64,000 nucleotides of DNA from Pectobacterium betavasculorum (GCF_000749845.1 NZ_JQHM01000001.1:806001-870000); one strand, 5' to 3'; numbered from the stretch's first letter, positions 1 to 10,574 are shown. Made by a program: numbers and translations. Notes: a model not told the origin generated them from the letters alone.

Positions 1-108
1 ATTTTTTATTGTCGTGTAGACGTGTTTTTGCATAATTGTCAGTAAGTGTTGCTAAACGCCAAGCGGCAATTATGATTAGATTTATTGATTGAATTGAAGA
101 GTTTAGGC

Positions 109-1086
109 ATGGAAAAAGAAAAAAAATCGAACGCTGAATTTGTTCCCCAGTTTCAACGCGCCTTTTTTCATCCGCGCTATTGGGGTGTTTGGTTAGGTGT
201 TGGCGTGATGGCACTTACAGCCTATATCCCTGCGCGGTTAAGAAACCCTGTGCTGGGTGGGTTAGGGCGTTTTGTCGGGAGAATATCAAAAGGTGCTCGC
301 CGTCGTGCCCGCATTAATCTGCTGTATTGCATGCCAGAGTTAACGGAAGCACAGCGTGAAGCTATCATCGATGACATGTTTGCGACGGCACCTCAGTCGA
401 TGATCATGATGGTCGAAGTTGGGATTCGTAATCCAAATAAAATCGAGAAATATGTTCGTTGGCACGGCGGAGACATTCTTGAACGTATTAAAGCGCAAGA
501 GAAGAACGTGATTTTTCTGGTTCCGCACGGATGGGGCGTCGATATCCCTGCGATGTTGCTGACTTCTCGCGGACAGCGCATGGCGGCGATGTTCCATAAT
601 CAGAAGAATGCGCTGGTGGATTATTGGTGGAATCGGCTACGCCGTCGTTTTGGTGGCCGCATCCATGCTCGCAACGACGGTATTAAGCCGTTTATCAGCT
701 CTGTACGCTCAGGATGCTGGGGTTATTACTTACCCGATCAAGATCACGGCCCTGAACACAGCGAGTTCGTTGATTTCTTTGCAACCTATAAAGCAACGCT
801 GCCTGCTGTTGGACGGCTAATGAAAGTGTGTCGGGCTGATATTGTGCCGTTGTTTCCAGTATATAACGCCAAAGATGGTTGCCTGGATGTGTTTATTCGC
901 CCGCCGATGGATGATTTAGCGGATGCGGATGATGCATACATTGCGAGGCGTATGAATGAAGAAGTCGAAATTCTGGTCAGGCCAAATCCAGAGCAGTACA
1001 CCTGGATTCTGAAGCTGTTGAAGACCCGCAAGCCGGGTGAGATTGAGCCATATTGCCGCGATGAATTATACCGCAACAAGAAGTGA
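109..1086 (+). CDS. lpxM: Lipid A myristoyl/lauroyl acyltransferase LpxM (MsbB)
   Basis: Late acyltransferase that adds the last secondary acyl chain to Kdo2-lipid A at the inner membrane. The protein is 325 residues from the ATG at 109, close to the 323 residues of E. coli LpxM. A TTG start at 85 would add eight residues but does not fit family length. An N-terminal hydrophobic stretch (about residues 25-45) anchors it. The HX4D/E acyltransferase motif is visible as HGWGVD, with H140 and D145. It converges on pykA, as in E. coli, with a shared terminator between them. The family is clear. The choice of acyl donor cannot be read from sequence. Confidence 0.93.
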   Translation: MEKEKKSNAEFVPQFQRAFFHPRYWGVWLGVGVMALTAYIPARLRNPVLGGLGRFVGRISKGARRRARINLLYCMPELTEAQREAIIDDMFATAPQSMIMMVEVGIRNPNKIEKYVRWHGGDILERIKAQEKNVIFLVPHGWGVDIPAMLLTSRGQRMAAMFHNQKNALVDYWWNRLRRRFGGRIHARNDGIKPFISSVRSGCWGYYLPDQDHGPEHSEFVDFFATYKATLPAVGRLMKVCRADIVPLFPVYNAKDGCLDVFIRPPMDDLADADDAYIARRMNEEVEILVRPNPEQYTWILKLLKTRKPGEIEPYCRDELYRNKK

Positions 1087-1113
1087 GATGAGTCACGGAT
1101 AGACGCGCATCGA

Positions 1114-1147
1114 TAAAAAAGCCGGACGAGAAATCGTCCGGCTTTTT
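1114..1147. terminator. Rho-independent terminator between lpxM and pykA
   Basis: A 9-bp perfect stem (GCCGGACGA, 1121-1129, with 1134-1142) closes on a GAAA loop. It is flanked by an A run upstream and a T run downstream, so it can work in both directions. It sits just past the lpxM stop and upstream of the convergent pykA end. A weaker inverted repeat (CCGTCCG, 1189-1195, with CGGACGG, 1208-1214) lies nearer pykA. Confidence 0.85.
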
Positions 1148-1223
1148 ACTATCATACATTTACCATCACGCTATTATTATCACAATTACCGTCCGTTAAC
1201 TTAGTAGCGGACGGCTAAAATGA

Positions 1224-2666
1224 TTATTCCACGCGCAGGATACGGATTGTGTTGGTGGTGCCTACGGTGCCCATGATGTCGCCCTGTGTGACGATAACTA
1301 GATCCCCAGACATCAGGAACCCTTTGTCACGCAGTAGGATCACTGCATCATTGGCGGCAGCAACGCCGTCTGTATAGCTGTCGAAATGCACGGGGGTTAC
1401 GCCACGATACAGCGCGGTCAGGTTCAGCGTATGCTCATGACGAGACATTGCGAAAATCGGCAGGCCGGAACTGATACGGGACATCATCAGGGCGGTGCGG
1501 CCTGATTCCGTCATGGCGATCAGCGCAGTAACCCCTTTCAGGTGGTTAGCTGCATACATGGAAGACATCGCGATGGATTCTTCAGTATTATCAAACTGTA
1601 CATCAAGGCGGTGTTTGGATACGTTGATGCTTGGGATTTTCTCCGCACCTAAACACACTTTTGCCATCGCCGCGACGGTTTCAGCAGGATATTGACCCGC
1701 GGCGGTTTCTGCTGACAGCATTACGGCATCGGTGCCATCTAACACGGCGTTGGCGACGTCCATTACCTCGGCGCGCGTTGGCATCGGGTTGGTGATCATC
1801 GATTCCATCATCTGCGTGGCGGTAATGACAGCACGGTTCAGTTGACGAGCACGACGGATCAACTTCTTCTGAATCCCTACCAGCTCAGGGTCGCCGATTT
1901 CAACGCCCAAATCGCCTCTGGCGACCATTACCACGTCGGAAGCCAGAATAATGTCATCCATTGCGGCATCTGAACAGACGGCTTCAGCGCGTTCAACTTT
2001 TGATACGATCTTGGCGTTACAACCTGCATCGCGTGCAAGGCGGCGTGCGTAATTGAGATCTTCACCAGTACGTGGGAAAGAGACCGCCAGATAGTCGACG
2101 CCAATTTTTGCGGCAGTAATGATGTCGGCTTTATCCTTTTCCGTCAGGGCTTCGGCAGACAGGCCGCCACCGAGTTTGTTGATGCCTTTATTGTTAGACA
2201 GCGGCCCACCAACGGTGACTTCGGTGTAAACTTTTAGACCTTCAACCTGAAGGACTTTCAGTTGTACGCGGCCGTCATCCAATAACAGGATATCGCCAGG
2301 CACTACGTCGCCTGGCAAGCCTTTGTAATCGATCCCGACCCTTTCTTTATCGCCTTCGCCTTTCGCTAAGTTGGCATCCAGCAAGAATTTGTCGCCGACA
2401 TTCAGGAAAATTTTACCTTCTTTGAAGGTAGAGACACGAATCTTTGGACCCTGTAGATCGCCAAGAATGGCAACGTGGCGGCCTAATTTAGCCGCAATTT
2501 CACGAACTTTGTTGGCACGTAATTGGTGATCTTCTGCTGTGCCGTGAGAAAAATTCATGCGTACTACGTTAGCGCCCGCACTGATAATTTTTTCGAGATT
2601 ATTATCGCGGTCGGTAGCGGGCCCCAGGGTGGTAACAATCTTGGTTCTTCTGAGCCGTCTGGACAT
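1224..2666 (-). CDS. pykA: Pyruvate kinase II
   Basis: Converts phosphoenolpyruvate and ADP to pyruvate and ATP in the cytoplasm. The 480 residues equal E. coli PykA in length. The start [18 protein letters not shown] matches the family N terminus, and the substrate and metal-binding segment [11 protein letters not shown] and the ATQMMESM active-site segment are present. It lies downstream of hexR on the same strand, as in E. coli. HexR is known to control glycolytic genes in gamma-proteobacteria, but I see no clean HexR palindrome in the 335 bp before pykA. Confidence 0.96.
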   Translation of the reverse strand: MSRRLRRTKIVTTLGPATDRDNNLEKIISAGANVVRMNFSHGTAEDHQLRANKVREIAAKLGRHVAILGDLQGPKIRVSTFKEGKIFLNVGDKFLLDANLAKGEGDKERVGIDYKGLPGDVVPGDILLLDDGRVQLKVLQVEGLKVYTEVTVGGPLSNNKGINKLGGGLSAEALTEKDKADIITAAKIGVDYLAVSFPRTGEDLNYARRLARDAGCNAKIVSKVERAEAVCSDAAMDDIILASDVVMVARGDLGVEIGDPELVGIQKKLIRRARQLNRAVITATQMMESMITNPMPTRAEVMDVANAVLDGTDAVMLSAETAAGQYPAETVAAMAKVCLGAEKIPSINVSKHRLDVQFDNTEESIAMSSMYAANHLKGVTALIAMTESGRTALMMSRISSGLPIFAMSRHEHTLNLTALYRGVTPVHFDSYTDGVAAANDAVILLRDKGFLMSGDLVIVTQGDIMGTVGTTNTIRILRVE

Positions 2667-2880
2667 GTATAACTCCGTTCACTTGTGAAGCTGCAGTGTT
2701 GCGATTAAGCGTCGAATAACGGTGTAAAATGTCACCATACAACAAAACTATTTCACCTGCGTTATCCGAACATCGTGTTGAGTCTGATTATCATACTGTA
2801 CAGGTAATCCCTACTATCTTTCCATGCCCATAGTCTGTGGCCATATCAAGATGAGGCGGGTAGATAATACCGCTCATTTT

Positions 2881-3005
2881 TATTACCCGTGCAACTTTAC
2901 GTTGCATGTGCGTTGGCTTCGTTCAAATACTCGCCCTCGCGGGCCAACGCTTCGCGTTGTTCAAAACGTTAACGTTTTGTCCTGAAACTCGAATTATTTA
3001 GGGTA
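2881..3005. repeat. ERIC-type repeat with internal hairpin array (copy 1)
   Basis: The outer parts match ERIC ends: TTGCATGTGCGTTGGCTTCG near the left and ACTCGAATTATTTAGGGTA at the right. The usual ERIC centre is missing. In its place are three consecutive perfect inverted repeats: GCCC-tcgc-GGGC (2933-2944), CAACGC-ttc-GCGTTG (2945-2959) and CAAAACGTTAACGTTTTG (2962-2979). It lies in the 399-bp gap between hexR and the pykA start, most of which is otherwise featureless. Confidence 0.75.
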
Positions 3006-3065
3006 CAAGATGTAACTAAAAACAAAGCACAACATAAAACTTAACTATTATCAGAAAATCAGGTA

Positions 3066-3935
3066 TCACCTGAACGGGTTAATCAACCGTTCGTCTTTAT
3101 CAAAGCGTGATTCACGCAAGGCCTCTTTGACTCGTTTCAGGTTATCTCGAAATTTTTCCCCACGACGCAGTGTGAACCCCGTAGCCAGAACGTCGATCAG
3201 CGTCAACTGAGCGATGCGGGATACCATCGGCATATAGACATCGGTATCTTCGGGCACGTCAAGCCGCAAGGCCAGCGAGGCTTCACGCGCTAGCGGCGTG
3301 CCGTCCGAAGTGATGGCGATCACCGTTGCATCGTTCTCGCGTGCTAGTTGCGCCATTTCGACCAGACTTTTGGTTCTGCCAGTATGGGAAATCAATACCA
3401 CGACGTCGCCGTCGCTGGAGTTCATGCAGCTCATGCGCTGCATCACGATGTCATCAAAATAAACGACGGGGATATTGAAGCGGAAGAATTTGTTCATCGC
3501 ATCATGTGCGACAGCGGCGGAAGCACCTAGCCCAAAGAAAGAGATTTTCTTCGCCTGTGTCAGCAAATCCACCGCGCGGTTGACGGCGGTTACATCCAGG
3601 CTCGATTTCACCTGCTCTAATCCCGCCATCGTGGATTCAAAGATTTTACTGGTATAGGCATCAACGCTGTCATCTTCTTCAACGTTGCGGTTCACATACG
3701 GCGTACCGTTCGCCAGACTTTGCGCCAGATGTAGTTTAAAATCGGGAAAACCTTTTGTTTCAAGGCGACGACAGAAACGATTAACCGTTGGTTCACTGAC
3801 ATCAGCCATTTTGGCCAAGGTCGCGATGCTGGAGTGAATGGCCGTCTGCGGAGTGCTCAGGATCACTTCAGCCACTTTTCTTTCTGATTTGCTCAAGAGT
3901 TCTAAGTGACTCTGGATTTTTTCCAGCATATTCAT
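3066..3935 (-). CDS. hexR: RpiR-family transcriptional regulator HexR
   Basis: Regulator of glucose and central carbon genes. It binds KDPG through a SIS domain and is released from DNA. From MNMLEKIQSHLELLSKSERK the protein is 289 residues, the same as E. coli HexR; the reading frame runs 18 codons further upstream but that part does not belong to the family. The N-terminal RpiR helix-turn-helix covers about residues 1-77 (VSEPTVNRFCRRLETKGFPD). The SIS domain covers roughly 125-260 (FGLGASAAVAHDAMNKF, VVVLISHTGRTKSLVE). It is divergent from zwf, its expected target, and a HexR operator lies between them. Confidence 0.95.
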   Translation of the reverse strand: MNMLEKIQSHLELLSKSERKVAEVILSTPQTAIHSSIATLAKMADVSEPTVNRFCRRLETKGFPDFKLHLAQSLANGTPYVNRNVEEDDSVDAYTSKIFESTMAGLEQVKSSLDVTAVNRAVDLLTQAKKISFFGLGASAAVAHDAMNKFFRFNIPVVYFDDIVMQRMSCMNSSDGDVVVLISHTGRTKSLVEMAQLARENDATVIAITSDGTPLAREASLALRLDVPEDTDVYMPMVSRIAQLTLIDVLATGFTLRRGEKFRDNLKRVKEALRESRFDKDERLINPFR

Positions 3936-4280
3936 ACGACAAAGGCCATGTAAGTTTTTTCCAATTTCAACTAAAGGTACAACTGGCATGCATTACGTGA
4001 AAAAATGCACGTCGTGAAAATATACTACGACCCTGTAGTGGTTGGCAGAGGGCAACACGTTAAGTTGGGGCGTTTTTTTGCCAGAACATGACATGTGTCT
4101 AACTTTCAGAAAAGTAATCGACTGTCAGAAACGACGAAAAATTTCGTTTTAGGGCGGATGCATAAATGACTTCAGCCACTGCATAGGCCGATTTATGCCT
4201 GATTTTCAGGCAATGGCGACCATTATTTGGCATTTTTATGATGGGTTTACTGGCTGTAGTCAAAAAGAGTACATTATCGC

Positions 4281-4295
4281 TGTAATAAAATTACA
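4281..4295. promoter_or_regulatory. HexR operator upstream of zwf
   Basis: TGTAATAAAATTACA is a near-perfect palindrome matching the known HexR box (TGTAATNAAATTACA type). It ends 24 bp before the zwf start codon, where bound repressor would block zwf expression. The divergent hexR start is about 345 bp away. The rest of the 3936-4313 intergenic region shows nothing else I can name. Confidence 0.88.
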
Positions 4296-4319
4296 GCATC
4301 CTGCAACGAGGAGATGAAC

Positions 4320-5795
4320 ATGGCGGTAACTTCAACAGCCCAAGCATGCGATCTGGTTATTTTTGGTGCCAAGGGCGATCTGGCGCGCCGTAAATTGCTG
4401 CCTTCCCTGTACCAGTTGGAAAAAGCAGGTCACATCCATGCGGACACCAAAATTATTGGGGTGGGTCGTGCGGATTGGGATAAAGCGGAGTATACCCGCG
4501 TCGTGCGCGAAGCGCTTGACACCTTTATGAAAGAAGCCATCGACGATAAGTTGTGGGAAACGCTAAGTAGTCGGCTGGATTTCTGCAATCTTGATGTAGA
4601 AGACACGAAAGCCTTTAACAAGCTGGGCAAGATGCTTGACCAGAAAAATCGTACCACTATCAACTATTTTGCGATGCCGCCCAGCACATTCGGTGCGATC
4701 TGCAAAGGGTTGGGGACTGCGGGGTTGAATAAAGAGCCTGCGCGCGTGGTAATGGAAAAACCGCTGGGTACCGATCTGACTTCTTCTCGCGTCATTAACG
4801 ATCAGGTCGCGGAATTCTTTAACGAGTGTCAGGTTTACCGTATTGACCACTATCTGGGTAAAGAAACGGTTCTTAACCTGCTGGCGCTGCGTTTTGCCAA
4901 TTCGCTGTTCTCCTCGAATTGGGACAACCGGACTATCGATCATGTGCAGATTACGGTAGCCGAAGAGGTCGGGATTGAAGGCCGCTGGGGCTATTTTGAT
5001 AAAGCTGGCCAGATGCGTGACATGATCCAGAACCACCTGTTACAGATTCTGACGATGATTGCGATGTCACCGCCATCTGATTTGACGACCGACCGCATCC
5101 GTGATGAAAAGGTAAAAGTGTTGCGTTCACTGCGTCGTATTGATCGCTCCAACGTGCATGATACGACGGTGCGCGGTCAATATTCTTCTGGCTTTGTTCA
5201 AGGGCATAAAGTACCGGGCTATCTGGAAGAAGAGGGTGCCAATAAAAGCAGCAGCACGGAAACCTTTGTCGCGATTCGTGTCGACATTGATGACTGGCGC
5301 TGGTCTGGCGTGCCGTTTTACCTGCGTACCGGCAAACGTCTGCCAACGAAATGTTCAGAAGTGGTGGTGTACTTTAAGAATCCAGCATTGAATCTGTTCC
5401 ATGATTCTTACCAGCAGTTGCCGCAGAACAAACTGATTATTCGCTTGCAGCCGGATGAAGGCGTGGAAATCCAGATTCTGAATAAAATTCCGGGATTAGA
5501 ACACAAGCACCGCCTGCAAACGGTGAAGCTGGATCTGAGCTTCTCGGAAACCTTTAATCAACAACACTTGGCGGATGCTTATGAGCGCCTATTGCTGGAA
5601 ACCATGCGTGGGATTCAGGCGCTGTTCGTTCGTCGCGATGAAGTTGAAGAAGCCTGGAAATGGGTGGATTCCATCATGGAGGCCTGGGCGATGGACAACG
5701 ATGCGCCGAAGCCGTATCAGGCAGGAAGCTGGGGACCGGTGGCATCCGTAGCGATGATCACCCGCGATGGCCGTTCCTGGAATGAGTTTGAGTAA
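4320..5795 (+). CDS. zwf: Glucose-6-phosphate 1-dehydrogenase
   Basis: Oxidises glucose 6-phosphate to 6-phosphogluconolactone with NADP, the entry step of the oxidative pentose phosphate route. The protein is 491 residues from the ATG at 4320, equal to E. coli Zwf. An in-frame ATG at 4314 touches the GAGGAG ribosome site (4308-4313), so the second ATG has the proper spacing. The dinucleotide-binding motif VIFGAKGDLARRK is near the N terminus and the active-site motif RIDHYLGKE is near residue 178. It is divergent from hexR and followed by eda without edd. Confidence 0.97.
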   Translation: MAVTSTAQACDLVIFGAKGDLARRKLLPSLYQLEKAGHIHADTKIIGVGRADWDKAEYTRVVREALDTFMKEAIDDKLWETLSSRLDFCNLDVEDTKAFNKLGKMLDQKNRTTINYFAMPPSTFGAICKGLGTAGLNKEPARVVMEKPLGTDLTSSRVINDQVAEFFNECQVYRIDHYLGKETVLNLLALRFANSLFSSNWDNRTIDHVQITVAEEVGIEGRWGYFDKAGQMRDMIQNHLLQILTMIAMSPPSDLTTDRIRDEKVKVLRSLRRIDRSNVHDTTVRGQYSSGFVQGHKVPGYLEEEGANKSSSTETFVAIRVDIDDWRWSGVPFYLRTGKRLPTKCSEVVVYFKNPALNLFHDSYQQLPQNKLIIRLQPDEGVEIQILNKIPGLEHKHRLQTVKLDLSFSETFNQQHLADAYERLLLETMRGIQALFVRRDEVEEAWKWVDSIMEAWAMDNDAPKPYQAGSWGPVASVAMITRDGRSWNEFE

Positions 5796-5962
5796 GTCTT
5801 TGCGAGTGAATCAGTAACAGGAGTGCTGAAGTGGTTCGGCATTCCACAGTTTTAATGTATGGCTAACGGTGCGGTCGGACATCTGCGGCGACGCAGAGCC
5901 CTGTGGCAGGGGCGCGCTATATAATTAATGATGCCTTTGGGCATGACTGGAGATAACTTTTG

Positions 5963-6604
5963 ATGAAAAACTGGAAAACGAGCGCGGAACAAATTTTGAC
6001 AACGGGTCCTGTTGTTCCTGTGATTGTGGTCAACAAACTGGAACATGCGGTACCGATGGCAAAAGCGTTAGTCGCGGGTGGCGTTCGCGTTCTGGAACTG
6101 ACATTGCGTACCGATTGTGCCATTGAAGCGATCCGCGTGATTGCGAAAGAAGTACCAGAAGCCATTGTGGGCGCAGGTACGGTGACAAACCCAGAGCAGT
6201 TGGCTGCGGTTGTTGAGGCTGGTGCGCAGTTTGCCATCAGCCCTGGCCTGACTGAGCCATTGTTGAAAGCCGCGACGGAAGGCAACATCCCGTTGATTCC
6301 AGGTATCAGTACCGTCTCTGAACTGATGCTGGGTATGGATTACGGCCTGCGTGAATTCAAATTTTTCCCAGCGGAAGCTAACGGCGGTGTGAAAGCGCTT
6401 CAAGCGATCGCGGGGCCGTTTGCTCATATTCGTTTCTGCCCGACGGGGGGTATTACGCCAAATAACTACCGCGACTATCTGGCGCTGAAAAGCGTACTGT
6501 GCGTGGGTGGTTCCTGGTTGGTACCGAACGACGCATTGGAAAATGGTGATTACGCGCGTATTACTGAACTGGCGCGTGAAGCTGTTGCAGGCGCAAAAGC
6601 TTAA
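5963..6604 (+). CDS. eda: KDPG/KHG aldolase
   Basis: Cleaves 2-keto-3-deoxy-6-phosphogluconate to pyruvate and glyceraldehyde 3-phosphate. The protein is 213 residues from ATG 5963 and matches E. coli Eda almost end to end. The Schiff-base lysine is K133 in [12 protein letters not shown]. In E. coli edd lies between zwf and eda. Here the 167-bp gap holds only small inverted repeats (CTGCG-gcga-CGCAG at 5883-5896). In pectinolytic bacteria the same enzyme (kdgA) finishes pectate catabolism, so that is its likely main role here (inference). Confidence 0.96.
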   Translation: MKNWKTSAEQILTTGPVVPVIVVNKLEHAVPMAKALVAGGVRVLELTLRTDCAIEAIRVIAKEVPEAIVGAGTVTNPEQLAAVVEAGAQFAISPGLTEPLLKAATEGNIPLIPGISTVSELMLGMDYGLREFKFFPAEANGGVKALQAIAGPFAHIRFCPTGGITPNNYRDYLALKSVLCVGGSWLVPNDALENGDYARITELAREAVAGAKA

Positions 6605-6629
6605 ATCTGTTTGTTACTGAATGACAAAG

Positions 6630-6654
6630 GCCACTCGCAGCGGGTGGCTTTTTT
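6630..6654 (+). terminator. Terminator of eda
   Basis: GCCAC (6630-6634) pairs with GTGGC (6644-6648), with further G/C pairs inside, and is followed directly by six T residues. It lies 25 bp past the eda stop codon. Confidence 0.8.
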
Positions 6655-6789
6655 ACACGGCAGGCTATCCCTGCCTGCCACCCTCCGAGCCGTTGCATCG
6701 TAACGTTGAAAACCGCTCCTGCGTTTTTATGGCGAGTATTCAGTCCGCCGTCAGTAACGTTTATTTCATCTTGTCAGCAATAAAATGCA

Positions 6790-7968
6790 TCAACCGCTAA
6801 CTTTTACGTCTGCCGCGACGCGCTTGGCGATGTCAATTGCATCTGCTGTGGTTTCCGCACTGGCTAACGCAACGCCCATCCTACGTTTGCCGCTGATATC
6901 CGGTTTGCCAAACAGGCGAATTTGCGTATGAGGGAGCAGTGCATTTTCCAGTCCCTGATAACGTACATTGTTACTGTCCAGTTCCGGTAAAATCACGGCT
7001 GAAGCCGATGCGCCGTACTGGCGAACCGCGCCAATTGGCAGTCCCAGGAAAGCGCGAACGTGCAGAGCAAACTCGGACAGATCCTGAGAAATCATCGTCA
7101 CCATGCCGGTATCGTGCGGGCGAGGGGAGACCTCACTGAAAATGACTTCATCACCGCAGACAAACAGTTCAACGCCGAACAGACCATAACCGCCGAGCGC
7201 TTTTACAACATCGCTGGCCATCTTTTGTGCGCGTTCCTGCGCCAGCACACTCATCTGCTGCGGCTGCCAGGATTCGCGATAATCGCCGTCTTCTTGTCGA
7301 TGCCCAATAGGTGCACAGAAATGAATGCCGTCAACGGCATGGATGGTCAGCAGGGTGATCTCAAAATCAAAATTAACCAATCCTTCCACGATGACGCGTC
7401 CACCGCCCGCTCGGCCACCCTGTTGGGCATAGAGCCATGCCTGCTCTAATTGCTCAGCGGCGCGAATCAGGCTTTGCCCTTTGCCGGATGAACTCATGAC
7501 TGGCTTCACAATGCAGGGATAACCAATCTCTTCTACTGCCCGATGAAAACTCTCTTTGCTGTCGGCAAAGCGGTAGACAGATGTCGGAACGCCGAGCGTT
7601 TCGGCGGCCAGACGGCGGATGCCTTCACGGTTCATCGTCAAACGAGTGGCTTCTGCACAGGGAACAACATGGTGACCCTGTTTTTCTAGCGTCACCAGCA
7701 TATCAGTAGCGATGGCCTCAATTTCCGGCACGATGTAATCAGGGCGTTCTGCTTCAACTAACGTTTTTAATGCATCACTATCCAGCATATTGATGACATA
7801 GCTACGATGCGCAACCTGCATTGCAGGAGCATCGGCGTAGCGATCGACCGCGATCACTTCGATTCCCAGGCGCTGACATTCAATTGCTACTTCTTTGCCT
7901 AATTCACCGGAGCCAAGCAGCATCACTCGTGTGGCATTCGCACGCAGGGCGGTTCCAATTGTTAACAT
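6790..7968 (-). CDS. purT: Formate-dependent GAR transformylase PurT
   Basis: ATP-grasp enzyme that forms formylglycinamide ribonucleotide from GAR, formate and ATP, the folate-free version of purine step three. From [20 protein letters not shown] the protein is 392 residues, the usual length; the frame is open 27 codons further but those residues are not conserved. The ATP-grasp core is visible ([37 protein letters not shown]). It is divergent from ptrB, with a PurR box in between. Confidence 0.96.
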   Translation of the reverse strand: MLTIGTALRANATRVMLLGSGELGKEVAIECQRLGIEVIAVDRYADAPAMQVAHRSYVINMLDSDALKTLVEAERPDYIVPEIEAIATDMLVTLEKQGHHVVPCAEATRLTMNREGIRRLAAETLGVPTSVYRFADSKESFHRAVEEIGYPCIVKPVMSSSGKGQSLIRAAEQLEQAWLYAQQGGRAGGGRVIVEGLVNFDFEITLLTIHAVDGIHFCAPIGHRQEDGDYRESWQPQQMSVLAQERAQKMASDVVKALGGYGLFGVELFVCGDEVIFSEVSPRPHDTGMVTMISQDLSEFALHVRAFLGLPIGAVRQYGASASAVILPELDSNNVRYQGLENALLPHTQIRLFGKPDISGKRRMGVALASAETTADAIDIAKRVAADVKVSG

Positions 7969-8011
7969 AACCTTATACCTGATCGGGTTGTGAAAAATGG
8001 CCGCAGTATAA

Positions 8012-8027
8012 ACGAAAACGTTTGCGT
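8012..8027. promoter_or_regulatory. PurR operator before purT
   Basis: ACGAAAACGTTTGCGT. Its reverse complement, ACGCAAACGTTTTCGT, is the textbook PurR box. It lies 44 bp upstream of the purT start codon, where it would overlap the promoter, so purine-dependent repression by PurR is expected. The ptrB start is 142 bp away on the other side. Confidence 0.88.
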
Positions 8028-8168
8028 ACGCATTAGAGAGGAAACGCATTGGAATGCGTTACGCAAAAGCGCATCAAGAGACAAGGACGTGGCTTGGCAT
8101 TGCAGGGCAATCGTGCCACTCTTCTTGCAGAGTGAAAATTTTATGTCAAGACAACGAGATCCGACGCG

Positions 8169-10220
8169 ATGAAGACACCGCAAGCTGAAAAAAGACCCCA
8201 CGCGATAAGTACACATGGCGATACGCGTATCGACAACTATTACTGGCTGCGTGACGACGAGCGTGTCGATCCGCAGGTGTTGGCCTATTTGGAACAGGAA
8301 AACGCCTACAGTGAAGCGATCATGGCACCTCATGAGACGCGTAAACGGTCGCTGTATGACGAAATGGTTAACCGTATTCCGTCGACGGATATGTCAGTGC
8401 CGTATGTCAGAAGGGGGTATCGCTATCAAAGTCGCTATGAGCAGGGCAAAGAGTACGCTATCTATCTGCGCCAGCCTGAGCAGGTAACTAAAGAGTGGCA
8501 AACGCTGTTGGACGGAAATCAACGCGCGGAAGGTCATGAATTTTACAGTCTCGGTGCGCTTGAAGTTAGCCCGAACAACTTGCTGTTGGCGCTCTCGGAG
8601 GATTTTTTATCCCGCCGACAGTACACGATACGCTTTCGTGACCTGAGCCGCGACGAATGGCTACCGGATGTGATCGAAAATGTGACCGCAGGTGCGGAAT
8701 GGTCGGCCGATTCGACGATGCTTTACTACGTGCGCAAACATGAAAAAACGCTGTTACCGTATCAGGTCTACCGTCATCGCTTGGGCAGCGATCCGGCGCA
8801 GGATGAGCTGGTGTATGAAGAGAAGGATGACACCTATTATGTCAGCTTGAGTAAAACGACATCAGAGCACTACATCACCATTTATCTCAGCAGCACCACG
8901 ACGACAGAGGTGCTATTACTTGACGCGACGATCCTAGACGCGGTGCCGCAGGTATGCATTCCACGCCGGAAAGATCATGAATATGGTATCGATCACTATC
9001 AGGATCGGTTTTATCTGCGCTCCAACCGAGAGGGCAAAAACTTTGGTCTTTACCGCTCGGATAAGCCCGATGAGCAAGCACTGGAAACATTGATTGCTCC
9101 ACGTGAACACCGTGTGCTGGAGAGTTTTGAACTTTTTCGCGATTGGCTGGTGGTGGAAGAAAGAGAGCGCGGCTTGACTTGCTTACGCCAGATCCACTGG
9201 CATACGCAGGAAGAAAAAACAATCGCTTTCAATGACCCGAGCTATGTGACGTGGTTGTCGTACAACCCTACGCCAGATACGACACTGATGCGATATGGTT
9301 ATTCATCAATGACAACGCCCAGCACGTTGTATGAACTGAACCTGGACACGGGGGAACAGCAGTTACTTAAGCAAGCTGAAGTGAAAGATTTTTCCCCGAA
9401 TAACTATCAGAGCGAGCGCCTGTGGATCACGGTTCGCGATGGCGTCGATGTGCCCGTTTCGCTTGTTTATCATCGAGACCATTTCAACCCAGGTAAGAAT
9501 CCGATATTGGTCTACGGATACGGTGCTTATAGTCACAGCCTGGATCCTGATTTTAGCGTTAGCCGTTTGAGCCTGTTGGATCGCGGGTTCGTCTTTGCTT
9601 TAATACATATTCGTGGCGGCGGTGAGCTTGGGCAGCAGTGGTATGATGATGGTCGACTGCTCAATAAGATGCACTCCTTCACGGATTTCATCGATGTATC
9701 TCAGGCATTGATAGAAAAAGGCTATGGCGACAGGAAAAATATGTTCGCCATGGGGGGAAGCGCGGGAGGATTACTGATGGGGGCGGTAGTGAATATGGCA
9801 CCCGATCTGTTTAAAGGCGTCGTCGCTCAGGTTCCATTCGTTGATGTGCTGACGACAATGCTGGATGAATCAATTCCGCTGACGACCGGAGAGTATGACG
9901 AGTGGGGCGATCCGAATGAACAAACCTACTATGACTACATCAAGCAATATAGCCCCTATGACGGCATTACCGCACAGGGGTACCCACATTTGCTGGTGAC
10001 TACCGGATTACACGATTCTCAGGTTCAGTATTGGGAGCCTGCAAAATGGGTGGCGAAATTGAGGGAAGTCAAAACGGACGAGCGTCTGGTGCTATTGTAT
10101 ACCGATATGGAAGCTGGGCACGGCGGGAAGTCTGGTCGCTTCAAACGCTATGATGATATTGCGCTGGAATATGCTTTCCTGTTGATGGTGCTTGAAAAAG
10201 TTGAAGAAAGTCACGAATAA
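8169..10220 (+). CDS. ptrB: Oligopeptidase B
   Basis: Cytoplasmic prolyl-oligopeptidase-family serine peptidase that cuts oligopeptides after Arg or Lys. The 683 residues compare with 686 in E. coli. An N-terminal beta-propeller (about residues 1-400) precedes the alpha/beta-hydrolase domain. The nucleophile is S531 in [11 protein letters not shown], and H651 in [10 protein letters not shown] completes the catalytic site with an Asp in between. It has its own terminator downstream. Confidence 0.95.
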   Translation: MKTPQAEKRPHAISTHGDTRIDNYYWLRDDERVDPQVLAYLEQENAYSEAIMAPHETRKRSLYDEMVNRIPSTDMSVPYVRRGYRYQSRYEQGKEYAIYLRQPEQVTKEWQTLLDGNQRAEGHEFYSLGALEVSPNNLLLALSEDFLSRRQYTIRFRDLSRDEWLPDVIENVTAGAEWSADSTMLYYVRKHEKTLLPYQVYRHRLGSDPAQDELVYEEKDDTYYVSLSKTTSEHYITIYLSSTTTTEVLLLDATILDAVPQVCIPRRKDHEYGIDHYQDRFYLRSNREGKNFGLYRSDKPDEQALETLIAPREHRVLESFELFRDWLVVEERERGLTCLRQIHWHTQEEKTIAFNDPSYVTWLSYNPTPDTTLMRYGYSSMTTPSTLYELNLDTGEQQLLKQAEVKDFSPNNYQSERLWITVRDGVDVPVSLVYHRDHFNPGKNPILVYGYGAYSHSLDPDFSVSRLSLLDRGFVFALIHIRGGGELGQQWYDDGRLLNKMHSFTDFIDVSQALIEKGYGDRKNMFAMGGSAGGLLMGAVVNMAPDLFKGVVAQVPFVDVLTTMLDESIPLTTGEYDEWGDPNEQTYYDYIKQYSPYDGITAQGYPHLLVTTGLHDSQVQYWEPAKWVAKLREVKTDERLVLLYTDMEAGHGGKSGRFKRYDDIALEYAFLLMVLEKVEESHE

Positions 10221-10241
10221 GAGATAACAACTGGACTATAT

Positions 10242-10267
10242 GGGTAAACCCGTTTTCGGGTTTACCC
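10242..10267. terminator. Strong hairpin after ptrB
   Basis: A perfect 11-bp stem, GGGTAAACCCG (10242-10252), pairs with CGGGTTTACCC (10257-10267) across a TTTT loop. No T run follows on either side. It sits 22 bp past ptrB and downstream of the convergent small gene at 10304-10414, so it may serve both. Confidence 0.6.
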
Positions 10268-10303
10268 TATCGGCATGGCACTTTACTGGGCCAATATCAG
10301 TAC

Positions 10304-10414
10304 TCAGGTAATATCAGTCTGCGGTTTCTTTGCCCTTTTCTCGGCTCGTTTTTCGGCTGCCGTTTTCAAGGGCTTCTTCTTACTGTTTTTTTTGCTATCC
10401 AGTCCTTTACTCAT
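10304..10414 (-). CDS. Lysine-rich small protein, 36 residues
   Basis: Starts MSKGLDSKKNSKKKPLKTAA and ends KKPQTDIT, with roughly a third Lys and no hydrophobic segment. A ribosome site (CGAGG, in GCGAGGCAAGAT) precedes the ATG by seven bases. The Lys/Ala-rich C-terminal half is likely one helix. Such basic mini-proteins may bind nucleic acid or ribosomes, but that is only suggested by charge. I do not recognise a named family. It could be a chance frame, but the start signal and biased composition argue that it is real. Confidence 0.65.
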   Translation of the reverse strand: MSKGLDSKKNSKKKPLKTAAEKRAEKRAKKPQTDIT

Positions 10415-10574
10415 ATCTTGCCTCGCTTGATAAAAGGTTAGGTTGCCACTCCATTAACCTCCTGTCTGAGTCGATATGCAAGCAGAAAATCGTTTTTTGC
10501 TATGTGGCAATGTAACTCGTGGAAAGGGAGGTTTTTCACGGTAAAACAGTCTTAGATTGGCATGAGGGGAATCG

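Noticed and set aside
4200..4280. Mar/Sox/Rob box upstream of zwf as in E. coli
   Set aside because: No segment fits the marbox pattern in proper orientation and distance.
5832..5862. KdgR box before eda
   Set aside because: CCACAGTTTTAATG only partly fits the KdgR consensus and lacks symmetry. Expected biologically but not supported by the sequence.
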